64,000 bases of DNA from Paracoccaceae bacterium Fryx2 (lineage in GTDB: Bacteria > Pseudomonadota > Alphaproteobacteria > Rhodobacterales > Rhodobacteraceae), in contig JAVSGI010000003.1 in NCBI GenBank assembly GCA_032334235.1, positions 1 to 64,000 of the forward strand, written 5' to 3'. Shown here one piece after another: positions 42,464 to 51,937 of the stretch. Positions within the stretch are counted from its first letter, which is position 1. Every line of letters starts with the position of its first letter. A program made the position numbers and the translations under genes. The notes below the pieces were generated by a model. It was not told where the DNA came from, made no database searches, and saw only the letters and a list, made by a program, of their open reading frames with translations.

Positions 42464-43642
42464 ATGACCCTTCCGCTCAACCCCGCCATGGCCGCCACCT
42501 CGCCCCCGCCGGTGATGGAGGCGCGGCGCTGGCTCGACGGCGTCACCTTCCCGCCCGATCGGCCGCTGATCAACGTCAGCCAGGCCGCCCCGGTCGAAAG
42601 CCCGCCCCTGGGATTGCGTCAGGCGCTGGCCGAGGCCGCGCTGAACGACCCCGCCGCCCATCTCTATGGCCCGGTGCTGGGCCTGCCCGCCCTGCGCGCC
42701 GAGATCGCGCAGCAATGGTCGGCAGCCTATGGCGGCACCATCACCCCCGACCAGGTCGCCATCACCCAAGGCTGCAACCAGGCCTTCACCGCCGTGATGT
42801 CCACCCTCGCCGGGGCGGGCGATGCGGTGATCCTGCCGACGCCGTGGTATTTCAACCACAAGATGTGGCTCGACATGCAGGGCGTCACCACCATCCCCCT
42901 GCCCACCGGCCCGACCCTGATCCCCGACGCCGCGCTCGCCGCCAGCCTGATCACGCCGCGCACCCGCGCCATCGTGCTGGTCAGCCCCAACAACCCCGGC
43001 GGCGTCGAATACCCGGCCGCGACCCTCGCCGCCTTCCGCGATCTGGCCCGCGCCCACGACCTCGCCCTGATCGTCGATGAAACCTACCGCGACTTCGACA
43101 GCCGCAGCGGCGCGCCGCACGACCTGTTTGCCGACCCCGGATGGGACGACACGCTGATCCACCTCTATTCCTTCTCCAAGGCCTACCGGCTCACCGGCCA
43201 CCGCGTCGGCGCCATCGTCGCCGCCCCCGCCCGCCTTGCGGAAGTCGAGAAGTTCCTCGACACCGTCGCCATCTGCCCCAGCCAGCTCGGCCAGATCGGC
43301 GCGCTCTGGGGAATGCGCAACCTCGGGCAGTGGCTGGCGGGCGAACGCGCCGAAATCCTCGCCCGCCGCGCCGCGATGATCGAAGGCTTCGCGGCCCTTC
43401 CCGACTGGCGGCTGCTCGGCTGCGGCGCCTATTTCGCCTATGTCGAACACCCCTTCGCCCTGCCCTCCGACCTGCTCGCCAGACGCCTCGTCACCGAAGC
43501 AGGCCTCCTCATGCTGCCCGGCACCATGTTCCAGCCCGAAGGCGCCGCCGCAGGGAAGCGCCAGCTCCGCATCGCCTTCGCCAACGTCGACGCCACCGGC
43601 ATCGCCGAAATGTTCCGGCGCCTGAAGTCCATCGGCCTCTGA
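42464..43642 (+). CDS. Class I/II PLP-dependent aminotransferase
   Basis: A 392-residue fold-type I aminotransferase. PLP lysine in LYSFSKAYRLTGHRVG (near residue 240), YGPVLGLPALRAEIA and QGCNQAFTAVMSTLAGAGD for the cofactor phosphate, LVSPNNPGGVEYP for carboxylate binding and Asp in LIVDETYRDFD. The start ATG 42464 has GGAG seven bases upstream; an ATG 30 bases earlier has none. Amino acid specificity is not clear; relatives are annotated as aspartate or aromatic aminotransferases. Confidence 0.9.
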   Translation: MTLPLNPAMAATSPPPVMEARRWLDGVTFPPDRPLINVSQAAPVESPPLGLRQALAEAALNDPAAHLYGPVLGLPALRAEIAQQWSAAYGGTITPDQVAITQGCNQAFTAVMSTLAGAGDAVILPTPWYFNHKMWLDMQGVTTIPLPTGPTLIPDAALAASLITPRTRAIVLVSPNNPGGVEYPAATLAAFRDLARAHDLALIVDETYRDFDSRSGAPHDLFADPGWDDTLIHLYSFSKAYRLTGHRVGAIVAAPARLAEVEKFLDTVAICPSQLGQIGALWGMRNLGQWLAGERAEILARRAAMIEGFAALPDWRLLGCGAYFAYVEHPFALPSDLLARRLVTEAGLLMLPGTMFQPEGAAAGKRQLRIAFANVDATGIAEMFRRLKSIGL

Positions 43643-43666
43643 CCGCCCCCTCCTTCCCCATTCACC

Positions 43667-43724
43667 TTGCCCAAATATCCTCGGGGGTGGGGTCCGGGGA
43701 GGGGGCAGACAGCCCCCTCCCCGG
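43667..43724 (+). repeat. Intergenic TTGCCCAAATA-hairpin element, copy 1 (also terminator-like)
   Basis: The motif TTGCCCAAATATCCTCGGGG is followed by a perfect 13-bp stem (43694-43706 with 43712-43724) and loop AGACA. It lies 25 bp after the aminotransferase stop and may terminate transcription, though no T-run follows. Confidence 0.7.
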
Positions 43725-43837
43725 GGCCGTGACGTTCGGGGCCGCGCTGCGGCCAAAGCGGCGCCGCCGCCATCTTGCCCACCCGCCCCCAACCCTCTAG
43801 ACAGGCGCGAGGCTTTCCCTTCGCGACAGGCAAAATC

Positions 43838-45703
43838 ATGGCACATTCCGACGACGACGAAACCCCGAGGAAAAAGCGCAAGGGCAAGTCGCTGGTGGTG
43901 TGGCTGCTGATGGGGCTGCTGATCCTGGGGCTGGGCGGCTTTGGCGTCACCAATTTCGGCGGCGGCGTCACCGCCATCGGCCAGGTCGGCGACCGCGAGA
44001 TCGACGTGAACGCCTATTCCCGCGCGCTGCAACAGGAACTGGCGGCGTTCGGCGCACAGGTCGGCACCACCATCACCCTGCAACAGGCGCAAAGCCTCGG
44101 GCTCGACCGCCAGGTGCGCCAGCAGCTGATCACCCGTGCCGCGCTCGACAACGAGGCCGCCCGGGTCGGCATTTCGGTGGGTGATGCCCGCGTCGCGCAG
44201 GAAATCACCGGCATCCGGGCGTTTCAGGGCACCGCGGGCAGCTTCGACCCGGAAGCCTACCGCTTCACGCTGGAACGCAACAACCTGACCGTCACCGATT
44301 TCGAATCCGGGCTGCGCGACGACCTTGCCCGCTCGCTGCTGCAGGGCGCCGTGGTCGGCGGCTTTGCGGCGCCCGCGGTGCTGACCGAGACGCTGCACGC
44401 CTATGTCGCCGAACGGCGCGGGCTGACGCTGCTGCGCCTGAGCGCGGCCGACCTGCCCGACCCGCTGCCGACGCCTGCCGCCGAAGACCTGCAGGCCCAT
44501 TACGCGGCCAACATCGCCGCCTTCACCCGCCCCGAGGCGCGGCGCATCACCTATGCCGCGCTCCTGCCCGAGGCGCTGGCGGCCGGGATGCCGGTTGACG
44601 AGGCCGGGGTGCGCGCGCTTTACGACGAACGCATCGACCAGTTCGTGCAGCCCGAACGGCGGCTGGTCGAACGGCTGGTGTTCCCGACCGACGCCGATGC
44701 CGAAGCGGCGAAGGCCCGGCTCGATGCAGGCGAAAGCTTCGAGACGCTGGTCGCAGAACGCGGTCTGGCGATCCAGGATACCGACATGGGCGACGTGTCG
44801 CGCCAGGACCTCGGCGCCGCCGCCGAGGCGGTGTTCGCGCTGACCGGGCCGGGGGTCGCGGGGCCGCTCGCCTCCGACCTCGGGCCCGCGGTGTTCCGGA
44901 TGAATGCCATCCTCGCCGCGCAGGAAACCCCGTTCGAGGATGCCCGCGCCGACCTTGCCACCGAATTCCAGCTCGACGCCGCCCGCCGCGCCATCTCCGA
45001 CCGGACCGAGGCGATCAACGACGCCCTGGCAGGCGGCGCCACGCTGGAAGACCTGGCCGCCGAACAGCAGATGTCGCTGGAAACCATCGACTTCACCTCC
45101 GCAAGCGACGAAGGCATCGCGGGCTATCCGGTCTTCCGCGAGGCGGCGGCCAAGGTGGCGGAAGGCGATTTCCCCGAAGCGATCATCCTGGCGGACGGCG
45201 GCCTTGTGGCGCTGCGCCTTGATGCCATCGTGCCGCCGACCCCGATCCCGTTCGATGAGGCGCAAGACGCGGTTCTTGCTTCGTGGCAGGCCGAGGCCAC
45301 GGCGAAGGCCCTGACCGCGCGCGCCGAGGCGATCCGGGCCGAGGTCGCGGCCGGGGCCAGCCTTGGCAGCTACGGCATCCTCGACGTTACACCGGGCATC
45401 ACCCGCGACGGCTTCATCGAGGACACGCCCGACACCCTGCTCGCCACCGCCTTCAGGATGGCGGAGGCCGAGCTGCGGGTGATCGAGGGGCCGGATTTCG
45501 TCGGCCTGCTGCGGCTTGACAGCATCCAGCCGACCGATCCTGCCGGACAGGCGGCGGTGGCGCTGAAAGCCTCCATCGCGGCGCAGGCCGAACAGGCGCT
45601 GGCGCAGGATGCCTTCACGCTGTTTTCCGCGGCACTCAGCGACGAGGCGGGCATCACGCTGAACGAGGCGGCGATCAACGCCGTCCACGCCCAGTTCCAG
45701 TAA
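43838..45703 (+). CDS. ppiD: PpiD-like periplasmic peptidyl-prolyl isomerase/chaperone
   Basis: A 621-residue inner-membrane-anchored chaperone. A Lys/Arg-rich cytosolic start (PRKKRKGKS) precedes one helix (LVVWLLMGLLILGLGGFGV); a SurA_N-like domain follows (VGDREIDVNAYSRALQQEL, LDNEAARVGISVGDARVAQEI) and a parvulin-like domain begins near residue 260 (ERLVFPTDADAEAAKARLDAG). It assists folding of outer-membrane and secreted proteins. The order ppiD-trpE with an 10-bp gap is typical for Rhodobacterales. ATG 43838 is the first with a proper membrane-anchor N-terminus. Confidence 0.92.
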   Translation: MAHSDDDETPRKKRKGKSLVVWLLMGLLILGLGGFGVTNFGGGVTAIGQVGDREIDVNAYSRALQQELAAFGAQVGTTITLQQAQSLGLDRQVRQQLITRAALDNEAARVGISVGDARVAQEITGIRAFQGTAGSFDPEAYRFTLERNNLTVTDFESGLRDDLARSLLQGAVVGGFAAPAVLTETLHAYVAERRGLTLLRLSAADLPDPLPTPAAEDLQAHYAANIAAFTRPEARRITYAALLPEALAAGMPVDEAGVRALYDERIDQFVQPERRLVERLVFPTDADAEAAKARLDAGESFETLVAERGLAIQDTDMGDVSRQDLGAAAEAVFALTGPGVAGPLASDLGPAVFRMNAILAAQETPFEDARADLATEFQLDAARRAISDRTEAINDALAGGATLEDLAAEQQMSLETIDFTSASDEGIAGYPVFREAAAKVAEGDFPEAIILADGGLVALRLDAIVPPTPIPFDEAQDAVLASWQAEATAKALTARAEAIRAEVAAGASLGSYGILDVTPGITRDGFIEDTPDTLLATAFRMAEAELRVIEGPDFVGLLRLDSIQPTDPAGQAAVALKASIAAQAEQALAQDAFTLFSAALSDEAGITLNEAAINAVHAQFQ

Positions 45704-45713
45704 GGGGATCATC

Positions 45714-47222
45714 ATGGGTCTGACGCCGACTTTCGAGGAGTTCGAGCGCGGCTGGCTGGCCGGGCGGAACCAGGTGCTCTACGCCCGCCTTGCCGCCGAT
45801 CTCGACACCCCGGTGTCGCTGATGCTGAAACTGGCAGAGGCGCGCACCGACACCTTCATGCTGGAATCGGTGACGGGCGGCGAGGTTCGGGGGCGCTATT
45901 CGGTGGTGGGGATGAAGCCAGACCTGATCTGGCGCTGCCACGGCACGCAAAGCCAGATCAACCGCGAGGCCCGCTTCGACCCGGCCGCCTTCACCGCGCT
46001 CGACGGTCCTCCGCTCGACACGCTGCGCGCCCTGATCGCCGAAAGCCGGATCGAGATGCCGGACGACCTGCCCGCCATCGCGGCCGGGCTGTTCGGCTAC
46101 TTGGGCTACGACATGATCCGGCTGGTGGAACATCTGCCCGGGGTCAACCCCGACCCGCTGGGCCTGCCCGACGCCGTGCTGCTGCGCCCCTCGGTCGTGG
46201 CGGTGCTGGATGGCGTCAAGGGCGAGGTGACGGTGGTGGCCCCGGCTTTCGTCGGCGCTGGGCTTTCGGCACGGGCGGCCTATGCCCAGGCCGCCGAACG
46301 GGTGATGGACGCGCTGCGCGACCTTGACCGCGCCCCCCCCGCGCCGCGCGACTTCGGAGAGCCGACGCCGGTCGGAGAGATGGTGTCGAACTTCAGCCAC
46401 GACGGCTACATGGCGGCGGTGGAAAAGGCGAAGGATTACATCCGCGCGGGTGACATCTTCCAGGTGGTGCCGAGCCAGCGCTGGGCGCAGCGGTTCACCC
46501 ATCCGCCCTTCGCGCTCTACCGCAGCCTGCGGCGCACCAACCCGTCGCCCTTCCTGTTCTTCTTCAACTTCGGCGGCTTCCAGGTGGTCGGGGCCAGCCC
46601 CGAGATCCTGGTGCGGCTGCGCGACGGCGAAGTGACCGTCCGCCCGATCGCGGGCACCCGCAAGCGCGGGGCCACCCCCGAGGAGGACCGCGCGCTGGAG
46701 GCCGACCTGCTGGCCGACCCCAAGGAGCGTGCCGAACACCTGATGCTGCTCGACCTGGGGCGCAACGACGTGGGGCGGGTGGCGCAGGTCGGCACCGTGC
46801 GCCCGACCGAGCAGTTCATCATCGAACGCTACAGCCATGTGATGCACATCGTCTCGAACGTGGTCGGCCAGATTGCCGAGGGCGAGGACGCGCTGTCGGC
46901 GCTGCTGGCGGGGCTGCCCGCGGGCACGGTCTCGGGCGCGCCCAAGGTGCGGGCGATGCAGATCATCGACGAGCTGGAGCCGGAAAAGCGCGGCGTCTAT
47001 GGCGGCGGCGTCGGCTATTTCGCGGCGAATGGCGAGATGGATTTCTGCATCGCGCTGCGCACCGCCGTGCTGCAGGACGAGGTGCTGTACATCCAGGCCG
47101 GGGGGGGCGTGGTCTATGACAGCGACCCCGAGGCCGAGTATCAGGAAACCGTGAACAAGGCCCGCGCGCTGCGCCGGGCGGCCGAGGATGCGGGCCTTTT
47201 CGCCCGGCGCGGCAACGGCTGA
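45714..47222 (+). CDS. trpE: Anthranilate synthase component I
   Basis: A 502-residue enzyme converting chorismate and ammonia or glutamine to anthranilate. The N-terminal domain carries the Trp feedback site as FMLESVTGG (LLES in most enzymes). The chorismate-binding domain has IRAGDIFQVVPSQR, FNFGGFQVVGASPEILVR, PIAGTRKRGATPEED, LDLGRNDVGRV, GTVSGAPKVRAMQII and the metal/acid motif near QAGGGVVYDSDPE. TrpG is not in the window immediately downstream; a hairpin element follows. An in-frame ATG directly after AGGGGATC is the start. Confidence 0.95.
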   Translation: MGLTPTFEEFERGWLAGRNQVLYARLAADLDTPVSLMLKLAEARTDTFMLESVTGGEVRGRYSVVGMKPDLIWRCHGTQSQINREARFDPAAFTALDGPPLDTLRALIAESRIEMPDDLPAIAAGLFGYLGYDMIRLVEHLPGVNPDPLGLPDAVLLRPSVVAVLDGVKGEVTVVAPAFVGAGLSARAAYAQAAERVMDALRDLDRAPPAPRDFGEPTPVGEMVSNFSHDGYMAAVEKAKDYIRAGDIFQVVPSQRWAQRFTHPPFALYRSLRRTNPSPFLFFFNFGGFQVVGASPEILVRLRDGEVTVRPIAGTRKRGATPEEDRALEADLLADPKERAEHLMLLDLGRNDVGRVAQVGTVRPTEQFIIERYSHVMHIVSNVVGQIAEGEDALSALLAGLPAGTVSGAPKVRAMQIIDELEPEKRGVYGGGVGYFAANGEMDFCIALRTAVLQDEVLYIQAGGGVVYDSDPEAEYQETVNKARALRRAAEDAGLFARRGNG

Positions 47223-47228
47223 CAGGGC

Positions 47229-47278
47229 GGAGCGGGGGGCTGTCTGCCCCCCGCTCCCCCCGAGGGTATTTGGGCCAA
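47229..47278 (-). repeat. Intergenic hairpin element, copy 2 (trpE terminator-like)
   Basis: A perfect 12-bp stem (47229-47240 with 47246-47257, loop TGTCT) begins 7 bp after the trpE stop, then CCCCCGAGGGTATTTGGGCC. Its reverse complement matches copy 1 in both the motif and the CAGACA loop. Confidence 0.7.
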
Positions 47279-47389
47279 TGAGAAGGGGCGCCGGGCCTTC
47301 GAGAGCATCCTTGGCCGGACAACGCGGCAGCGTCGTGCCTGCGCGGATAACGACCGGGGAGACCCCGGCCTGCAGGCGCGGCCAGAACC

Positions 47390-48364
47390 CTATCCGGTGC
47401 CGGTCTTGCGCAGGTCGCCGGTGGTGCGCGCCACAAGCACCTGCCCGCCCACCGGCGCGGTCGCAGCACTGTCGGCGGCCAGCCGCACCGCCCGCATCCC
47501 GCGATGCTGGCCCAGCTTGCCGACGGCCAGCGACCCCCCGTCCAGCCCTTCCAGCCCGATCCGGTCCAGCGCGGCCAGCGGCAGCGGCAGCACGTCGCCG
47601 GGTTTCAGCGTCATCACCGCCGCCAGCGGCAGCGTCAGGCGCTGCAGCACGGCGTCGAGCACGCAATCCACCGCCAGCACCTGCGCCCGGAGCGTTGTCT
47701 GGAACAGCAGCGCCGCCGACGGGTCGGGATGCGACTCGTGGTGATAGGCCGGGCGCCGCCCCCGGCCGATTGCGGGCAGCGCCAGCAGAATCTCGCCGGT
47801 TCGCGCGCCGTTTTCCAGCGCCACCTCGGCCCGCAGCACGCGGAAATCGCCATCCTCCAGCAACAGCCCCAGGGGCCGCGGGTCTTCAAGGAACGAGGCG
47901 TAGCGAAAGCCCCCGGCCCAGACCAGGTCGGCTTCCTCGGCCAGCGCCTCTTCCAGACCTTCCAGCGCCGCGTCGATGAAGCCTGCCACCATCGCGGCAT
48001 CGGTGCGGGTGGGCTTGCGCGTCTGCGGCTGGTTGGACGACAGCCTGCCGATGGTCTGCATCTCGATCAGCCCGGCCAGCATCGGCGGCGACAGCGCCAG
48101 CACGCCCAGCCCCTCGCAGGGGCCGTCGAGCACGGCGATCAATGCGCGGTCGGGCGGCATGTCGAGCAGTTCCGTCAGCGACCGGCGCTTCACGTCGAGC
48201 TTCGGCACCTCAAGCACCAGATCCATCATGGCGCGGGCGGTGCGCGCCAGCGCCAGCGGCCACTGCCTGTCGGCCCCGCCATGCGACAGCAGCGCCGCCT
48301 GCGCCAGCGCCAGTTTCCGCCGTATCACGCCCTGATCCACCGCCTGCCCCGAAGTCGCTGTCAC
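47390..48364 (-). CDS. FliM/FliN-family flagellar motor C-ring protein
   Basis: A 324-residue protein whose last 90 residues form a SpoA/FliM-FliN C-terminal domain (VDCVLDAVLQRLTLPLAAVM, LKPGDVLPLPLAALDRIGLEGLDG). The middle resembles the FliM CheC-like domain (FIDAALEGLEEALAEE; VALENGARTGEILLALP). It lacks the N-terminal LSQDEIDALL CheY-binding motif of true FliM, as in the divergent Rhodobacterales version. No other flagellar genes are in the window, so it is an isolated or split locus. It is expected to be cytoplasmic at the motor base. Confidence 0.78.
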   Translation of the reverse strand: MTATSGQAVDQGVIRRKLALAQAALLSHGGADRQWPLALARTARAMMDLVLEVPKLDVKRRSLTELLDMPPDRALIAVLDGPCEGLGVLALSPPMLAGLIEMQTIGRLSSNQPQTRKPTRTDAAMVAGFIDAALEGLEEALAEEADLVWAGGFRYASFLEDPRPLGLLLEDGDFRVLRAEVALENGARTGEILLALPAIGRGRRPAYHHESHPDPSAALLFQTTLRAQVLAVDCVLDAVLQRLTLPLAAVMTLKPGDVLPLPLAALDRIGLEGLDGGSLAVGKLGQHRGMRAVRLAADSAATAPVGGQVLVARTTGDLRKTGTG

Positions 48365-48416
48365 CTGCCCCAGTGCTGGCAGATCTTCCTTGCCAAAGCG
48401 TTACCGCGCCCCGGCG

Positions 48417-51101
48417 TCAGGCCGCCTTTTCCAGCCGGAGCGGCAGCGTCACCCGGAAGGCCGCGCCGCCCTGCCCCGGCAGATAGCCGATGGTGCCACC
48501 CAGATTGGCCATCACCTCGCGGCAGATCGCAAGGCCAAGGCCCGCGCCGCCTGCCCGGGTCTGGTCGGTCAGGCGGGCGAATTTCTCGAAGATCAGCGCC
48601 TGCGCCTCCTGCGGGATGCCCGAGCCGTTGTCGATGAAATCGACCGTCACCCGCCCGCCCTTCTGGCGCACCGTGATGCGCAGTTCGGGCTGGGCGGCGT
48701 CGCAGTATTTCCGCGCGTTCGAGATCAGGTTGATGAACACCTGCACCAGCCGGTCGGCATCGGTGCGCAGGTGGATGGCCTCGGCGGTCGGGTCGCGGTG
48801 GATGGTGAACACCCGTTCGGCCCGGGTATGGCTGGCGGCCTGCAATGCGCGGTCGAGCATCTGTTGCAGGCTCGCCAGATCGAGGTTCAGCTGCACCGAG
48901 CCGTTTTCCAGCACCGACAGGTCCAGGAGGTCATCCAGCAGCCGCGTCAGCCGGATCGCCTCGGCATGGATGATCTGCGCATAATGCGCCGACATCGCGG
49001 CGGGCAGGTCGCCCTCCATCAATATCTCGGAAAAAGCCCGGATCGAGGTCATCGGCGTGCGCAGCTCGTGGCTGATCTGGCTGAGGAAGGCATCCTTCTG
49101 CACCGAAAGCTGGGTCAGCTTCTCGTTCACCTCGCGCAACTGTCGCGCGGTGCGGGTCAGCTCTCCCTGCTGGTTTTCCAGCCGCGCCGAATATTCCATG
49201 ATCTGCGCCGTCTCGTTGGCCACGGCCATCAGATCCTCGACCGACACCGCCGCCCGCCCGGCAAGCTGGCTGATCATCGCGTGCGCCGTGGCCGCGCCGA
49301 CCGACCCGGCCAGCCGCCGTTCCAGCCCGGCGATGAAGCCGGGCGACGGGTCGGGCAGGTAACCCTCCTTGCCCTGCGCCCGTGCCCCCGCCTCGAAGAA
49401 GGCCAGCGCGGTTTCCTCGCCCATGATGCGCTGCGCCATCACCAGCAGGTCCTCGGGCTTGGCGCGCCCCTGCGCCCAGCCGCGCGGCCGCGCGTCCTCG
49501 CGGTCGAAGACATTGACGAAGGCCGCACTCTGCACCCGTTCGACCGGGCCGGGGAAGGTCAGCAGCGAGCCGACAAGAAAGCCGATCACGTTCAGCACCA
49601 GCGACCAGAACACCGCATGAAGCAGCGGGTCCATGCCGTGAACCCCGAACAGCGCCTGCGGCCGCAGCCAGCCGATGCCGAACGGCCCCTCGGCCATCAC
49701 CCGCGCCGAGATCACCGCATCCGGCCCGAAAGACGGCAGGAACAGCGCATAGGCCCAGATCGTGAAGCCGATGGTCAGACCCAGCGCCGCCCCGACCCGC
49801 GTCGCCCCGCGCCAGAAGATGCCCCCCAGCATCGCAGGCAGGATCTGCGCCACCCCGACAAAGGAGATAAGCCCGATCGCCGCCAGCGCCGCCGACCCGC
49901 CCGACAGCGCGTAATAGGCATATCCCAGCCCCAGCACCCCGGCGATCGAAAGCCGCCGCGCCAGCAGCACCACGCGCCGCACATCCCCCGACACCGGCCG
50001 GGCCGGACGCAGCGACAGCCAGATCGGCATCACGACGTGATTCGACACCATGGTGGCAAGGGCAATGGCGGCCACGATCACCATCGAGGTCGCGCTGGAA
50101 AACCCGCCCAGAAAGGCCAGCATCGCAAGGCCCCCCTGCCCCGAGGACAGCGGCAGCGTCAGCACGAACAGGTCGGGGTTCGACCCCGGCGGCATCAGTT
50201 CCAGCCCCATCACGGCAATCGGCACCACGAACAGGCTCATCAGGAACAGATACAGCGGAAAGGCCCAGCTGGCGGTTGCCAGATGCCGCTCGTCGGCATT
50301 CTCGACCACCAGCACCTGGAACATGCGCGGCAGGCAGATCACCGCCGCCGCCGACAGGAAGATCAGCCCCGCCCAGCGCCCCGGCTGCAGATCCCAGTCC
50401 GAGATCGGTGAAGCGTCGATCCGCGCGATGATGTCGGCCGGCCCCGCCGCCAGCCCCCAGACGACAAAGATCCCCACCGCCAGCAGCGCCACCAGCTTGA
50501 CCACCGCCTCGACCGCGATCGCTGTCACCACGCCGGTGTGCTGCTCGTTGGCATCCAGGTTGCGCGTGCCGAACAGCACGGTAAAGATCGCCAGCCCCCC
50601 CGCGACCCAGATCGCCGTGCTGTCCCGGTCGGGCAGCGCCCAGCCGTTGGGCGATGCGCTGGCGAACACCCCGAACGACAGTGTCACCGATTGCAGTTGC
50701 AGCGCGATATAGGGCGTCGCCGCCACGACCGAGATCAGCGTGACGATCACCCCCAGCAGGTTCGACTTGCCGTAGCGGTTCGAAATCAGGTCGGCAATCG
50801 AGGTCACCCGCTGTTGCCGCCCGATCCGCACCAGCTTGCGCAGCACCCACCACCAGCCGATAAAAACCAGCGTCGGGCCAAGATAGATCGTCAGGAACTC
50901 CAGCCCCGACCGCGCGGCATAGCCCACCGCGCCATAAAAGGTCCAGGCGGTGCAGTAGATGCTCAGCGACAGGGTATAGACCAGCGGCGAGCGCAGCCAG
51001 CCCGCCGCCCCTGCCGCCGCCCGACGCTCGACCTTGAAGGCCACAAGAAACAGCAGCGCGACATAGGCAAGGCAGGCAAGGACCAGCAGGTTGAACGGCA
51101 T
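48417..51101 (-). CDS. Sodium/solute symporter-type sensor histidine kinase (CrbS/CbrA-like)
   Basis: An 894-residue hybrid. Residues 1-480 form an SSS transporter of about 13 helices (SPLVYTLSLSIYCTAWTFYG, SIADLISNRYGKSNLLG, GFSSATSMVIVAAIALATM). A linker and coiled segment (LENQQGELTRTARQLREVNE) lead to the kinase: H-box SQISHELRTPMTSIRAF, N-box NLISNARKY, DNGSGIP and GAGLGLAICREV. Relatives CrbS and CbrA sense acetate or histidine-related nutrients and act through CrbR/CbrB. The gene overlaps a small membrane protein gene and is preceded by a single-domain response regulator, all one operon. Confidence 0.92.
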   Translation of the reverse strand: MPFNLLVLACLAYVALLFLVAFKVERRAAAGAAGWLRSPLVYTLSLSIYCTAWTFYGAVGYAARSGLEFLTIYLGPTLVFIGWWWVLRKLVRIGRQQRVTSIADLISNRYGKSNLLGVIVTLISVVAATPYIALQLQSVTLSFGVFASASPNGWALPDRDSTAIWVAGGLAIFTVLFGTRNLDANEQHTGVVTAIAVEAVVKLVALLAVGIFVVWGLAAGPADIIARIDASPISDWDLQPGRWAGLIFLSAAAVICLPRMFQVLVVENADERHLATASWAFPLYLFLMSLFVVPIAVMGLELMPPGSNPDLFVLTLPLSSGQGGLAMLAFLGGFSSATSMVIVAAIALATMVSNHVVMPIWLSLRPARPVSGDVRRVVLLARRLSIAGVLGLGYAYYALSGGSAALAAIGLISFVGVAQILPAMLGGIFWRGATRVGAALGLTIGFTIWAYALFLPSFGPDAVISARVMAEGPFGIGWLRPQALFGVHGMDPLLHAVFWSLVLNVIGFLVGSLLTFPGPVERVQSAAFVNVFDREDARPRGWAQGRAKPEDLLVMAQRIMGEETALAFFEAGARAQGKEGYLPDPSPGFIAGLERRLAGSVGAATAHAMISQLAGRAAVSVEDLMAVANETAQIMEYSARLENQQGELTRTARQLREVNEKLTQLSVQKDAFLSQISHELRTPMTSIRAFSEILMEGDLPAAMSAHYAQIIHAEAIRLTRLLDDLLDLSVLENGSVQLNLDLASLQQMLDRALQAASHTRAERVFTIHRDPTAEAIHLRTDADRLVQVFINLISNARKYCDAAQPELRITVRQKGGRVTVDFIDNGSGIPQEAQALIFEKFARLTDQTRAGGAGLGLAICREVMANLGGTIGYLPGQGGAAFRVTLPLRLEKAA

Positions 51102-51376
51102 CAGGTGTCTTCCTCGGTGCCGACCGGATCATCGACCGAGCCCTCGGCCAGAAACGGTGCCAGAACGGCGGCCACGACCACAAGCCCGAACCAGATGACG
51201 AACAGGTAGATCCCGTCGGGGGCGGTGTCGCGCGCCTCGGTCCCGGCCGGTGCCCAGAGGATCGGCAGCAGGAACAGGAAGGCCCCGAACACCGGCAGCA
51301 GCCGCGCCGCATCGCGGATCCGCCGCCGCCGGTAGCTGCGCCGGGCCACGAACAGCGGGCTGCGCGGCCGCGTCAC
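51101..51376 (-). CDS. Small two-helix membrane protein
   Basis: A 91-residue protein with an Arg-rich N-terminus (SYRRRRIRDAARL), two predicted helices (LLPVFGAFLFLLPILWAP and IYLFVIWFGLVVVAAVLAPFLA) and an acidic C-terminus (GSVDDPVGTEEDT). Start GTG 51376 overlaps the response-regulator stop (GTGA) and its stop overlaps the sensor-kinase start, so it is coupled on both sides. Small DUF-type proteins of this size sit beside SSS transporters (like the DUF4212/DUF485 partners of acetate symporters), which suggests a symporter subunit for the kinase. It is not recognised further. Confidence 0.72.
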   Translation of the reverse strand: MTRPRSPLFVARRSYRRRRIRDAARLLPVFGAFLFLLPILWAPAGTEARDTAPDGIYLFVIWFGLVVVAAVLAPFLAEGSVDDPVGTEEDT

Positions 51377-51741
51377 CGCGCCACCAGCGCGCGCACCGAG
51401 GCCAGCATCTCGGCATTGGAAAACGGCTTTGCCATGAAGATATCCACCCCGGCACGCTCGGCCGCCTCGCGGTCGCGCCCCTGACCCTTGGCGGTCAGCA
51501 TCATCACCGGCAGACCGGCCAGCGCGGGGTCGGCGCGCAACGCCTCCAGGATCTCGAAGCCGCCGCACCCCGGCAGCATCACGTCCAGAATGACCAGATC
51601 GGGCCGCGTCGTCTGCACCAGTTCCACCGCCCCCGTCCCGCAGGCCAGGCTCGACACCTGCCAACCATCCCGGCTCAGGATGAACCGGATCGCCTCGACG
51701 ATGTTCGGCTCGTCCTCGATCAGCACCACATGCTGTCCCAT
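51373..51741 (-). CDS. Single-domain response regulator
   Basis: A 122-residue CheY-like receiver without output domain. The acidic pair is EDE in VVLIEDEPNI, phospho-acceptor Asp in DLVILDVMLPG near residue 54, Thr in MMLTAKG and Lys in FMAKPFSNAE. It is the first gene of the operon with the small membrane protein and the SSS sensor kinase, so it is the likely phosphorylation partner. Relatives often act by protein-protein contact or as phosphate sinks. Confidence 0.9.
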   Translation of the reverse strand: MGQHVVLIEDEPNIVEAIRFILSRDGWQVSSLACGTGAVELVQTTRPDLVILDVMLPGCGGFEILEALRADPALAGLPVMMLTAKGQGRDREAAERAGVDIFMAKPFSNAEMLASVRALVAR

Positions 51742-51769
51742 GCCGCCTTCCCCCCGCCCCCGGTGCCCG

Positions 51770-51896
51770 CCCCGGCACCATCTTCCCCAAGCAGCGGCAC
51801 CGACCCCCGGCACCTGCTTTCCCCAAGCAACAGCGCGGCCCCGGCCCCCTCTCCTCGACGACCGATGCCGCACCCGGCACCTTCTCCCCGTGCCAA
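51770..51896. repeat. Imperfect C-rich repeats upstream of the response regulator
   Basis: Three imperfect copies of a unit like CCCCGGCACC-(T/A)n-TTCCCCAAGCA begin at 51770, 51805 and 51872. They are strongly strand-biased (C-rich on plus). No function is evident; they fall in the response-regulator leader/promoter region. Confidence 0.45.
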
Positions 51897-51937
51897 GTAT
51901 CGGCATAAAGCCGCCGGCTGTCAAAAGCCCTCTCGCC

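Noticed and set aside
42242-45715. 1157-codon open frame on the minus strand
   Set aside because: It runs antisense across the aminotransferase and ppiD genes and has Gly/Arg/His-rich shadow composition; the plus-strand genes have clear family motifs.
45675-47666. 663-codon open frame on the minus strand
   Set aside because: Antisense to trpE; Arg/His/Gln-rich composition typical of the complementary strand of a high-GC gene.
48390-50411. 673-codon open frame on the plus strand
   Set aside because: Antisense to the transporter-kinase; dominated by Arg, Gln and His without any fold signature.
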